Assembly: GCA_964443875.1 (NCBI GenBank)
Contig: CAYUET010000011.1
Coordinates: 1-64,000 of the forward strand
DNA length: 64,000 nt
From: CAYUET01 sp964443875
GTDB taxonomy: Bacteria; Auribacterota; JAFGBW01
Reading direction: 5' to 3'
The notes under the pieces were generated by a model. That model had not been told where the DNA came from, ran no database searches, and saw nothing but the letters and a program-made list of their open reading frames with translations. Positions 27,534 to 36,332 of this stretch are shown piece after piece. How positions within the stretch are numbered: the first letter of the stretch is position 1; every line of letters starts with the position of its first letter. A program made the translations under genes and the position numbers.

Positions 27534-29846
27534 ATGGATGATCCCTTTGATATTCTGATCATTGAAGACGAAGAAGCTCACGCACGGGCTCTTGAAAGAG
27601 CATTTAAAGCACTCAAGGCGTATCAACTCACCTTCGTTTCGACTCTGGAAGAAATGCGTAAAATTTTGAAGAAAATGACACCCCATTTAATCTTAAGCGA
27701 CATTAATCTTCCCGATGGAAAAGTTTTTGAAATTCTTTCTGCAGACCCGGAAAATCTTCCCTATCCCATCATTGCCATGACCTCCTTTGGAGACGAAGAA
27801 ACGGCCGTTCACACGCTTAAATCGGGGGCTCTTGATTATATTGCCAAGTCTGAAAAAACATTTTCGGACATTCCCCGGATCGTGGAAAGGGTTTTGCGGG
27901 AATGGCAGAATATTCAAAAACGGAAACAGATGGAAAAACAGCTCCGGGACAGTGAGGAGGATTTCAGAACTCTCTTTGATACCATGGCTCAGGGTGTCAT
28001 CTATCAGGATGTTCACGGGAAAATAATCTCGGCAAATCATGCGGCTGAACACATTTTCGGCATTTCTTTAAAATCAATGATCGGGAAAAACGTCTTTGAT
28101 TCCCTGAAAAGCATACAGGAAGGCGGCACTCTTTTTCCGGAAAAAATTCACCCCTCCATGCAGGCGTTAAAAACAGGAAACGCCGTGCATAATGTTCTTA
28201 TGGGTGTTCTGAATTCAAAAACAGAACAGTACCGCTGGATTATTGTCAATGCCATCCCCCGTTTTAAAGAAGGGAATGGAGCCCCTTTCTGTGTCTGCAG
28301 CACTTTCACGGATATCACAGAAAGGAAGCAAATGGAGGATCTTCTGGCCTCTGAAAAGGAGCTTCTGGCCGTAACTCTGGCAAGCATTGGAGACGGGGTC
28401 ATCACCACGGATATCTTCGGAAAAGTCGTACTCATGAATTCCATAGCGGAAAAACTTACAGGATGGGCCCTTGAAGATGCTCAGGGAAAATCTTTTTCCG
28501 ATATTTTCAGAATTGTGGATGAATTGACTCAAAAACCCTGCATAAACCCCATGGATTCCGTGCTCGCCACCGGAAAAATAAGCGAACTGGATAGCCACAC
28601 CCTTCTTATCTCCAGGAACGGAACAAAAAGGCTCATTTCCGACAGTGTGGCTCCCATCAAAAATCAGAGCGGAAAAATTCTGGGCATTGTTCTTGTTTTT
28701 CGCGATATAACGGAAAAACAGAAATGGATGGATTCTGTTCAGAATAATCAGAAACTTGAATCCTTAGGTACACTGGCCGGTGGGATTGCCCATGATTTCA
28801 ACAATCTTCTCGGCGGGGTCTTAGGCTTTGTTGATCTTGCCAATATGATCACAAAAGACAAGCAGGTCTCCGACTACCTTACCTCAGCCCTGGATACCCT
28901 GTCGAGAGCCAAAGACCTGACCCAGCAGCTTCTTACTTTCGCCCAGGGCGGGAGTCCGGTAAGAAAACTGGAATCTCTTTTCCCTTTTATATCGGAAACG
29001 ATTCAGTTTGCCTTAAGCGGCTCTCAAACGGCCTGCCATTTTGACATCCAGGAGGATCTCTGGCTATGTCATTTCGACAGAATTCAAATAAGACAGGTAA
29101 TCAATAATATCATTCTCAATGCCCGGCAGGCCATGCCCAAAGGCGGAAATATCACACTCAAGGCGGCCAATGTCCACTTAAAAGAAAATAATGTTCCCTC
29201 GCTTGCTGAAGGAAATTATATCAAAATATCAATAGAGGATACCGGATGCGGAATTACTCCGGAGGTTCTTCCTAAAATTTTCGATCCTTTTTTCACCACC
29301 ACTTCTCAAGGAAAAGGCCTGGGATTAACGATCTGTTATTCCATCATCAAACGTCACGGAGGAGTCATTGAAGCCTTCTCAAAAATAAACAAGGGCTCTT
29401 GTTTCGTAATCTATCTTCCGGCTTATGACAGAAGCCTGGCTTCTTTTGATATCTCGTTGCCCGGCTTTCAGAAAAAAAGCGGAGAGATCCTTTTAATGGA
29501 TGATGAAGAAGTCATACAGAAAACGGTCAGCGCCATGCTGAAAAATCTGGGATATTCCGTAACGGTTGCTTCAAACGGTGAAGAAGTTCTTCAATTGATA
29601 AATGAAAGATCCGCCGTGCCTTTTACCGCTATGATTCTGGATCTAACCATCCCGGGCGCCATGGGCGGAAAAGAAGCAATTCAGGAGATCCGTAAAAGAA
29701 ACATCCGGATTCCAGTTTTTGTTTCCAGCGGATATTCTGAAGATCCTTTAATGTCCAGACCTGAACAATACGGATTTACGGCCAGCCTTAAAAAACCTTT
29801 CCGAATGGCTGAACTGTCAAAAATGCTGAACCAATACCTAAAATAA
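27534..29846 (+). CDS. Hybrid histidine kinase: REC-PAS-PAS-HisKA-ATPase-REC
   Basis: A 770-residue phosphorelay protein. An N-terminal receiver (about 1-125, acceptor in LILSDINLPD) is followed by two PAS domains (about 140-260 and 275-395). The HisKA domain has GGIAHDFNNLLGGVLG, then an ATPase domain with NNIILNARQAMP and DTGCGI, and a C-terminal receiver (about 650-770, acceptor in MILDLTIPG). The HDFNN form of the His box is common in such hybrid kinases. AAAGGAATT precedes the ATG. It closes the three-gene signalling set after cstA. No DNA-binding output is encoded here. Confidence 0.88.
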   Translation: MDDPFDILIIEDEEAHARALERAFKALKAYQLTFVSTLEEMRKILKKMTPHLILSDINLPDGKVFEILSADPENLPYPIIAMTSFGDEETAVHTLKSGALDYIAKSEKTFSDIPRIVERVLREWQNIQKRKQMEKQLRDSEEDFRTLFDTMAQGVIYQDVHGKIISANHAAEHIFGISLKSMIGKNVFDSLKSIQEGGTLFPEKIHPSMQALKTGNAVHNVLMGVLNSKTEQYRWIIVNAIPRFKEGNGAPFCVCSTFTDITERKQMEDLLASEKELLAVTLASIGDGVITTDIFGKVVLMNSIAEKLTGWALEDAQGKSFSDIFRIVDELTQKPCINPMDSVLATGKISELDSHTLLISRNGTKRLISDSVAPIKNQSGKILGIVLVFRDITEKQKWMDSVQNNQKLESLGTLAGGIAHDFNNLLGGVLGFVDLANMITKDKQVSDYLTSALDTLSRAKDLTQQLLTFAQGGSPVRKLESLFPFISETIQFALSGSQTACHFDIQEDLWLCHFDRIQIRQVINNIILNARQAMPKGGNITLKAANVHLKENNVPSLAEGNYIKISIEDTGCGITPEVLPKIFDPFFTTTSQGKGLGLTICYSIIKRHGGVIEAFSKINKGSCFVIYLPAYDRSLASFDISLPGFQKKSGEILLMDDEEVIQKTVSAMLKNLGYSVTVASNGEEVLQLINERSAVPFTAMILDLTIPGAMGGKEAIQEIRKRNIRIPVFVSSGYSEDPLMSRPEQYGFTASLKKPFRMAELSKMLNQYLK

Positions 29847-29877
29847 GAAGGGCTCTCCCCCACCATGGTCTCAGGAA

Positions 29878-32800
29878 TCAGGCCGCCTGCTTCAAAATTT
29901 TGAGATTCTTCTGCTCGCGGAGAATCATCTCCACAGAAAGATTTTGAAATCCATATTTTAAAATATCCGTTTCCGCGTGCAGCTGCATTAAAATTTCCTC
30001 GTTAAAATCTTTCGAATGGTCTTCTGTCTGCACAATAAACTGAAGCCTGGAGATATCTGAAAAACCGGCGAGCCTCTGTATCCGTTCAGCAACAGGATAG
30101 CCTCTTCTGAGCAGATGTGCCTTGATATGAGTTAATTCCGGATTCTTCCGGCAGGCGTCCCTGACCCCCTCGATTTCATTCACTGTTTTGCAGAGCACAA
30201 GGCTTGGAATTTCCGTATCAAAAACGACCTTATTTCTCACCAGAGAAAAAAAAGCAGGGGCATCCAGAACACGGAATTTATCGGCGGGACTGCGTAAAGG
30301 GTCACCGTTTAACCCAATCTTAAGCTTCTCCTCAAGACCCTGAATACCCTTTTCAAGCTCAGGGAGAGTCATCTGATCGGAACGGTGGGTATACTGAATT
30401 TTCCCCGTTTTCCGGCCCTGTTCAATCGCATAAACAATTTCCGAAACAGGTTCTTCAAGGGTTCCTTCAAGGGAAGAGGCATGATTCAGGATTTCCCAGT
30501 AAAAACGTTTCTGCGCATAACGCAGATTATCCAGATGCGCTGCAGTGACATGCCAGACATCCGGAACAGGCTTATTCAAAGGCTTTCCGTTATTATCATA
30601 TTTAATTTCCACAACATTTCCCAGCTCGTTATTATGAATTAACGCAGAAACCACCTCATAACAGGATTTAAGGGCATCCACAAAATCCTTGTCCTTATTC
30701 AGCGAATAACGCATTCCCTCAATGAATTCCTCGGTCTGCTTTTCCACACTGATCTTTGCATGAAAATATCCCCGGCCGATGGATTTCAGAAAATAATCCG
30801 GGTTCAGTTTGTTTAAAAGTCCGTACAAACCGATTCCCAGACGATCCACTTTGGAATGGTAATGAAATTTATACTGGCTGAAATAGACCTTCACTCGTTC
30901 TTCCAGAGGAAAACCGGAATCAAAAAACGGACGGTGATCCGTATCAATGGATAGGATTCGGTCTCTTAAGTTCAGGCCATCCATTTTATCAGAAAAGTAA
31001 AAAAGCTCTGCCTCAAGTTTAGCCTGGGCATTATTTCGAAAAGGCTCCTTCTCAACCAGAGAGGTTGCAAAACTGAGAAATTCCTGAAAGGCCGTATAAC
31101 TCTCATCGGAAATCATCTGTCTTTTTTCTTTAATCGCCATGTTTTCCTCATAGGATTGAATATCCTCAAGAAGAGAGAATTTATCTTTCCCCCAAAGCCC
31201 GTCATGATGCAGAATCAAAAAGACAACTTTAGCCTTCAAAAGATTCAGATGTCTCCTGAATTCTTCGTCAGTGTCCTTAATCCACATCCTCCGGAAATAT
31301 TTCTTTTGTTTTTCAATAAATTGAAATGCATTTTTGGCTCCTGCAATGTGATGAAGCTTTCTGTCTTTAAAATAATGCAGGGTGGAAATATCATGAAACA
31401 TGCTGGCCAGTACAATGGCCTCCCAATCAATCTTTGAAATACTCGCCGGGGTATAATCCGGAGGCAGCAACGGCTTGAGGGAAGAATTTTCAAACCACTT
31501 GTCCTGAGAATCAATCCGGGTTGCCAGCAATTCAATAAACCGTTCACGGGCCTGTTCTGAATCAAATCCTCCCAGATATCCGGGATCGGCTAAAAACTCT
31601 CCCCTCATCTGTTCCAGAATCGTTTTCAGAGAAGGGCTGTTTTCATTGCCTGAAACAATCATCTGGGCAATATTGAATACGGTCAGATAATGTCCGTAGC
31701 CATGGCCTATATCTTCCACCAGAAGGGTCGTATAAGAGGGATTGATATCCGTCATTAATTTAATAAGCCTGGAAGGTTTAAGAGCCCAGGAATTGGAGGC
31801 AATAAAGTCATCAATCTTCTGAGAAAGTTTAACCAGGGAATCGAATTTTTCTATATGAGCCCTGTTGTAATCCATGGACTCCGGGGTGCCTTTTTTTGTT
31901 TTAACCAGCCCCTTATAAAGACTGAACCCCAGCCCCTCCAAATCTTCATGTCCGCTGAACAAAGACTGTATATCGTACATGGCATTTTTCTCAAATTGTT
32001 TATAAAGCCAAATGAACTGATTCTCTGACAGAGGCGCAGAATCCTGCATTTCCGGAAAAGAAACTGAAGAAATAAGATCCTCACGGGTTTTAGCAAGAAA
32101 GCCCGGGGATACAGGATAAATTCCTTTAATCCACTGAAGCTTTGATTCAGCCTGCTGATCTTCAGGATAAAAAAGTTTAACTTTATCAAACGAATCGCTC
32201 AAAACCGAATAGGTTTTTTCAAATTTTTTCCAATACTTTTCCTGAATTGCAAAAGGAAGCTCAGAAAAAACAAGGAGATTGCTCTGGGGTGAATTTCCCG
32301 GAAAAAAACGGGATTGCTGATCAATGATGGCATCGCGGATATTCTGGCAGAGACGCTGCATCTCTCGCGGCGCAAAATCTCTGGAAACGAGGGAATTTCT
32401 TCGGGCTTTTAAAGGAAGGTATGCTTCGGCATACACCGTATAGTGTTTTATTTTCGAATTTTTAGACTTGTATTCCTGCAAATAAAGAGTCCGGGAACGA
32501 CGATGATTCGAAAGTTCTTCAGCCGGAAAAAAATTCAAACCGATATTGCAGGAAATTTTATCCATTTCCGGCATGATGTTCGACTTTATTAAAAAATCTG
32601 AAAAAACACGTTCAAGAAGCACATATTCTTCAAAGGCGGCATTGTCATCAACAGTAAAACCGGTCTGGGACATGGAGGTCCTTACTTTCAAATTCTCCAT
32701 ATCTGAAAAAGATACAGAAGGCAGCATAGTTCTGCGGTATCCTTCCGGCATTTTAATACGGTTTTTCCCTGTCACCGTTTTCATAAGATCCCGGATTTTA

Positions 32801-33183
32801 AAGGAAATATCAGGGCTGAAAATCAACTCAATTTTTTTCGGATTATAACTTATTTCAAAATTTCTGTGTTTTAAAACGGTCATCGATTGAATATGTCGCT
32901 GAAAAGCGGAAATAACTTCATTATTAAGGAGATCCGCTTCATTATAAAAGCCATTTTTTAAGTTATAGTATATTTCATACTGAACAAAAGGATTTTTAAC
33001 AGAAAAAATATAATCAGCCATAGCATCTTCATAAGCAGTTTGAACAGCCTGTCTGATGCTGAGAAATGAATGAGGGGAAAGTGTAAATCTTAAAAACAAA
33101 TAACCGCAATTATCAGAAGCAAAAGAAGATAAAGATAGACAAAATATAAAAATCATAAATTGAACTATAAAGTTTTTTATCAT
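29878..33183 (-). CDS. Exported giant protein with an HD-domain-like core
   Basis: An 1101-residue protein with an N-terminal signal peptide (hydrophobic residues 5-21, then ASDN). TLSPHS at 34-39 is a motif shared with two other exported proteins nearby. In the middle, the residues of an HD metal-phosphohydrolase fold can be seen: GHGYGH (493-498), FHD (596-598), a HH pair (611-612) and LHHDG (658-662). The flanking several hundred residues on each side resemble nothing I know. HD domains normally act on cytoplasmic nucleotides, so an exported one is unusual. No ribosome site is evident at the ATG. The gene converges on the hybrid kinase. The function is unknown. Confidence 0.6.
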   Translation of the reverse strand: MIKNFIVQFMIFIFCLSLSSFASDNCGYLFLRFTLSPHSFLSIRQAVQTAYEDAMADYIFSVKNPFVQYEIYYNLKNGFYNEADLLNNEVISAFQRHIQSMTVLKHRNFEISYNPKKIELIFSPDISFKIRDLMKTVTGKNRIKMPEGYRRTMLPSVSFSDMENLKVRTSMSQTGFTVDDNAAFEEYVLLERVFSDFLIKSNIMPEMDKISCNIGLNFFPAEELSNHRRSRTLYLQEYKSKNSKIKHYTVYAEAYLPLKARRNSLVSRDFAPREMQRLCQNIRDAIIDQQSRFFPGNSPQSNLLVFSELPFAIQEKYWKKFEKTYSVLSDSFDKVKLFYPEDQQAESKLQWIKGIYPVSPGFLAKTREDLISSVSFPEMQDSAPLSENQFIWLYKQFEKNAMYDIQSLFSGHEDLEGLGFSLYKGLVKTKKGTPESMDYNRAHIEKFDSLVKLSQKIDDFIASNSWALKPSRLIKLMTDINPSYTTLLVEDIGHGYGHYLTVFNIAQMIVSGNENSPSLKTILEQMRGEFLADPGYLGGFDSEQARERFIELLATRIDSQDKWFENSSLKPLLPPDYTPASISKIDWEAIVLASMFHDISTLHYFKDRKLHHIAGAKNAFQFIEKQKKYFRRMWIKDTDEEFRRHLNLLKAKVVFLILHHDGLWGKDKFSLLEDIQSYEENMAIKEKRQMISDESYTAFQEFLSFATSLVEKEPFRNNAQAKLEAELFYFSDKMDGLNLRDRILSIDTDHRPFFDSGFPLEERVKVYFSQYKFHYHSKVDRLGIGLYGLLNKLNPDYFLKSIGRGYFHAKISVEKQTEEFIEGMRYSLNKDKDFVDALKSCYEVVSALIHNNELGNVVEIKYDNNGKPLNKPVPDVWHVTAAHLDNLRYAQKRFYWEILNHASSLEGTLEEPVSEIVYAIEQGRKTGKIQYTHRSDQMTLPELEKGIQGLEEKLKIGLNGDPLRSPADKFRVLDAPAFFSLVRNKVVFDTEIPSLVLCKTVNEIEGVRDACRKNPELTHIKAHLLRRGYPVAERIQRLAGFSDISRLQFIVQTEDHSKDFNEEILMQLHAETDILKYGFQNLSVEMILREQKNLKILKQAA

Positions 33184-33343
33184 GATATAAACTATATCAC
33201 ATCTGAGAATTAGATCAAGGGGGTGTAAAAAAATAACTACAGGGTTTTGTATAAAATTAAAAATTTCAGTTCTGAAACAAAAAATTAGTAATTTCTTTTA
33301 GATAAATATGTTGCAAAAAATAGAGTTAAAGATCTCAGATTCC

Positions 33344-33631
33344 TTAAAATTTAACAGAACGTTTAATGTCCCTGTAAAAATTTTCATGAACCCCTAAGGC
33401 GATCAATGTCCTTAATTTTTCATCCCAGGTATACGCCAAAAGATACTGCTGTTTCAGAATTGGAAATTTATAAACCCACACCTCCGAAAGATCCCCCGAT
33501 TTTTGCTGTCCGATTTTAGGGTGTGCAATCAAACTTTGAATAGCTTTATCCAGATCCCAAAGTTGATTTTTTTTTAGTTTCTTCTTCTGCCTGGCAAACA
33601 GATTCGTTTGAAAAATTTGAACTTTGTCCAA
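33344..33631 (-). CDS. ParE/RelE-family toxin-like protein
   Basis: A 95-residue basic protein of the RelE/ParE fold. Its signs are a lysine-rich first helix (ARQKKKLKKNQLWDLDKAI), DLSEVWVYKF, QQYLLAYTWD, and LIALGVHENFYRDIKR at the end. Such toxins block translation or gyrase; the target is not predictable. It lies three bases after a ParD-like gene, in the usual antitoxin-toxin order. Confidence 0.8.
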   Translation of the reverse strand: MDKVQIFQTNLFARQKKKLKKNQLWDLDKAIQSLIAHPKIGQQKSGDLSEVWVYKFPILKQQYLLAYTWDEKLRTLIALGVHENFYRDIKRSVKF

Positions 33632-33634
33632 AAC

Positions 33635-33862
33635 TTATCTTCCTTCTCCGAAAACATAAGCCGACGTTTCGCCATTTTCAGCCTGTTCCAGACCGATCAA
33701 AATATCCTGAATAAAAGAAAAGGGCAAATCCGGATTATCTTCAGCAATTTCCCCGATAGTCGCCCAGTACTCAATCTGACCCGCCACAGACCTTTTCAGG
33801 GCATGGGATCTTGAACGGGCTTTTTTAACCAAATCATCTGATATCCTGACAGCGGTTGGCAT
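33635..33862 (-). CDS. ParD-like antitoxin
   Basis: A 75-residue protein beginning with a ribbon-helix-helix-like stretch (PTAVRISDDLVKKARSRSHA) followed by SVAGQIEYWATIGEIA. That second segment is the hallmark of the ParD-like antitoxin family. The C-terminal part would wrap the toxin encoded immediately downstream. Antitoxins of this kind usually repress their own promoter. The 210 bases upstream are AT-rich, with no other gene. Confidence 0.78.
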   Translation of the reverse strand: MPTAVRISDDLVKKARSRSHALKRSVAGQIEYWATIGEIAEDNPDLPFSFIQDILIGLEQAENGETSAYVFGEGR

Positions 33863-34072
33863 AAGAAATTCCTTTGATAATAAAATTATAACCGTCTACT
33901 AATAGTAGCATTATAAAATAATTCATTGCAAAATACAACTTCAAAACTAGACATTTTATAAATAAAAAAAATGATAAATAAAATCTGACAAAAACTTTTA
34001 TTTTAATTAATGCGTTAGTACATAATTTAAATTTTGAAACATTATGAGGATAACACAAAAAAAATGACTGTC

Positions 34073-36106
34073 CTAATTATTCACCGGAAGGAAGGAATAC
34101 TCACGCCCATATTTCATCATCTGTGTTTCAAAATCTTTAGGGTATTCAACCCTGACGTCTTTGATTTCGCCTTCCTTCAGCACAGGAATCAACTCTGGAT
34201 TAATGAACCCGGAAAAGGGTGCAAGATTCAGTCTTTTGTATCGGAGAAGGACCTCACTGTGCAGTTTCTTATCCACTTTCACCCCGTAAGTTTCTATTAA
34301 AGCCTTTCCCGCCTCAAAATCACCCTCTGATTTTATACGCTGAATTTCCCCCAGAAGCTTACCGAAAAGCACACGCAATTTCACAAAATCATTGATGACA
34401 AAATAAGTTTTTTCATCTTTCACTTTCTGTTCAATCACCTGGGCCGCCGCACCCATTTCAAAGCACCATCGGGCAATCAGCTGACGATTTCGCATGTGTG
34501 CCTCCTCGATGTCTTTTCCTGGCTGAAGGCGAACCATCTGCGTAAAAAGCCCGTTGCGGATATATTTGATGTATTCCGCATGTGCAGCGCGGGTCTCGGG
34601 GATCAGGCCCAGCTCCACCATTTTTTCATCCATGAGAAAATAAAGGGCAAACAGGTCGGCCCTGGCTTCTTCCAGCGCAGACTGATAATTCTGCAGGGCA
34701 TCGCTTCTCGTTCCGGGCATCAGCTGGCCGGAACCATGCCCCAGGCATTCATGCATATCCGTATGAAGGTTATCGGTCAGGAATCCGTATTTTTTAACCA
34801 GCTCGATTTCATTCTGATCATAAGAAAACTCTTCAAGCATGCCGTTGCCCAGGGAGGCCTGGTCATAGGCATAGGTGATATTCTCAAGTGTCACCGACTT
34901 GGATCCGTAATCCTTCCGGATCCAGTCCGCATTCGGCAGATTGATCCCGATGGCGGTTGAGGGGGAGTTGTCCCCGCCGAGCTGAACCGCTGTAATCACC
35001 TTGGCTGAAACCCCTTTTACTTTTTTCTTTCGAAAACACGGCAAAATAGGGGCATGGTCTTCAAACCACTGGGCATTTGCGCTGATGATTTCTGTGCGCC
35101 TGGTCGCCTCAGTATTTTTAAAATTCACAACCGATTCCCAGGTGGCTTTCCTGCCGAGCGGGTCCTGATAGGTCTCAATGAATCCGTTCACAAAATCCAC
35201 ATGAGAATCCAGATCCTTAACCCAGAGGATGTTATACTCATCCCAGGTTTTAAGGTCTCCGGTTTTATAGTATTCCATTAGTTTTTCAATAACAGCCTTC
35301 TGCGCATTATTCTCAGCTGTGTCCGCCGCCTTTTCAAGCCATTCCACAATCGTTTTAATCGCATTTCCATAAAGCCCGTCAATCTTGAAAATCTTCTCTG
35401 CCAGTTTCCCGTTTTCCTTCACAAGTCTGGAATTCAGGCCATGAGAAACTGGCTTACGCGCATGAGCGTCTTTTTTGGACCTGTAAAAATCCTCAGCCTC
35501 CTTCTGGGTAATGCCTTCATAAAAATTCACCGCTGAATTCAAAACCATATCTATCGAGGAATCCAGGTTCACTTTTTTTGAAAAAATCTTCGGATCAAAC
35601 ATCAGCGGGCTAAGACGCTTTAAAAACTGATCCGTATCTTCACCGGGTAAAACCGGAAGATTTTCAGGGCAGGATTTCTGTACCAGTTCTTTAAAGAACT
35701 CTCTGGAAAATTCCGGAAGAATCTTTTCAGAAGCATAATGGTGATGAATTCCATTCGAAAACCAGAACCTCTTGGTATACACCATGAACTTCTGGAAGTT
35801 CAGACTCCTGCGGTCCCCCTTGTAATGCTCAAGAATATTTTCAAGAGTTTTCCGGATCAAAAGGTTGCACTTGCAGTTCTGGTCATAAATGATATCCCTC
35901 CCGGCAAGCCCTGCCTGAGTCAGATAATAAAGCAGCTTTTTCTGATTTAAAGAAAGGGATTCAAAACCGGGGATCTGGTAACGAAGAATTTTAATGTCAG
36001 CGAATTGCTCTGTCTGATATTGAAAGGTATCAAGTTCCGGTGGAATTCCAGTCGTTTTTTCAGGATCTTCAGATAAAAAATTCAAACTCATTTTCACACT
36101 CAGCAT
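34073..36106 (-). CDS. M49-family (dipeptidyl peptidase III) metallopeptidase
   Basis: A 677-residue zinc peptidase that removes dipeptides from the N-terminus of peptides. Near residue 450 the HECLGHGSGQL stretch gives the six-residue HEXXXH-type zinc site of family M49, and EEARAD, about 30 residues later, supplies the third ligand. There is no signal peptide, so it acts in the cytoplasm. The first ATG gives MLSVKM; an ATG five codons later is equally possible, since neither has a strong ribosome site. It is monocistronic. M49 enzymes are well known in Bacteroidetes and eukaryotes and less common elsewhere. Confidence 0.88.
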   Translation of the reverse strand: MLSVKMSLNFLSEDPEKTTGIPPELDTFQYQTEQFADIKILRYQIPGFESLSLNQKKLLYYLTQAGLAGRDIIYDQNCKCNLLIRKTLENILEHYKGDRRSLNFQKFMVYTKRFWFSNGIHHHYASEKILPEFSREFFKELVQKSCPENLPVLPGEDTDQFLKRLSPLMFDPKIFSKKVNLDSSIDMVLNSAVNFYEGITQKEAEDFYRSKKDAHARKPVSHGLNSRLVKENGKLAEKIFKIDGLYGNAIKTIVEWLEKAADTAENNAQKAVIEKLMEYYKTGDLKTWDEYNILWVKDLDSHVDFVNGFIETYQDPLGRKATWESVVNFKNTEATRRTEIISANAQWFEDHAPILPCFRKKKVKGVSAKVITAVQLGGDNSPSTAIGINLPNADWIRKDYGSKSVTLENITYAYDQASLGNGMLEEFSYDQNEIELVKKYGFLTDNLHTDMHECLGHGSGQLMPGTRSDALQNYQSALEEARADLFALYFLMDEKMVELGLIPETRAAHAEYIKYIRNGLFTQMVRLQPGKDIEEAHMRNRQLIARWCFEMGAAAQVIEQKVKDEKTYFVINDFVKLRVLFGKLLGEIQRIKSEGDFEAGKALIETYGVKVDKKLHSEVLLRYKRLNLAPFSGFINPELIPVLKEGEIKDVRVEYPKDFETQMMKYGREYSFLPVNN

Positions 36107-36332
36107 ATTTTAAAAAGTTGGAGATAAAATTAACCTGGATTTTGCAACTCGCGACAAATATCCGGATTAGGAATTATTTTTAATAAAAAAACACTATCAA
36201 TTATCCCCCTCCCTGTCAAACCTGCACCCGATAAATCCTCTCCATTTTTTTTGACGGGATACGGAATCTTCAGATCCTCAAATAAAAATTCAGGAATTGC
36301 GGCTAACCGTATATTGACGCTCAGAATTCAGG

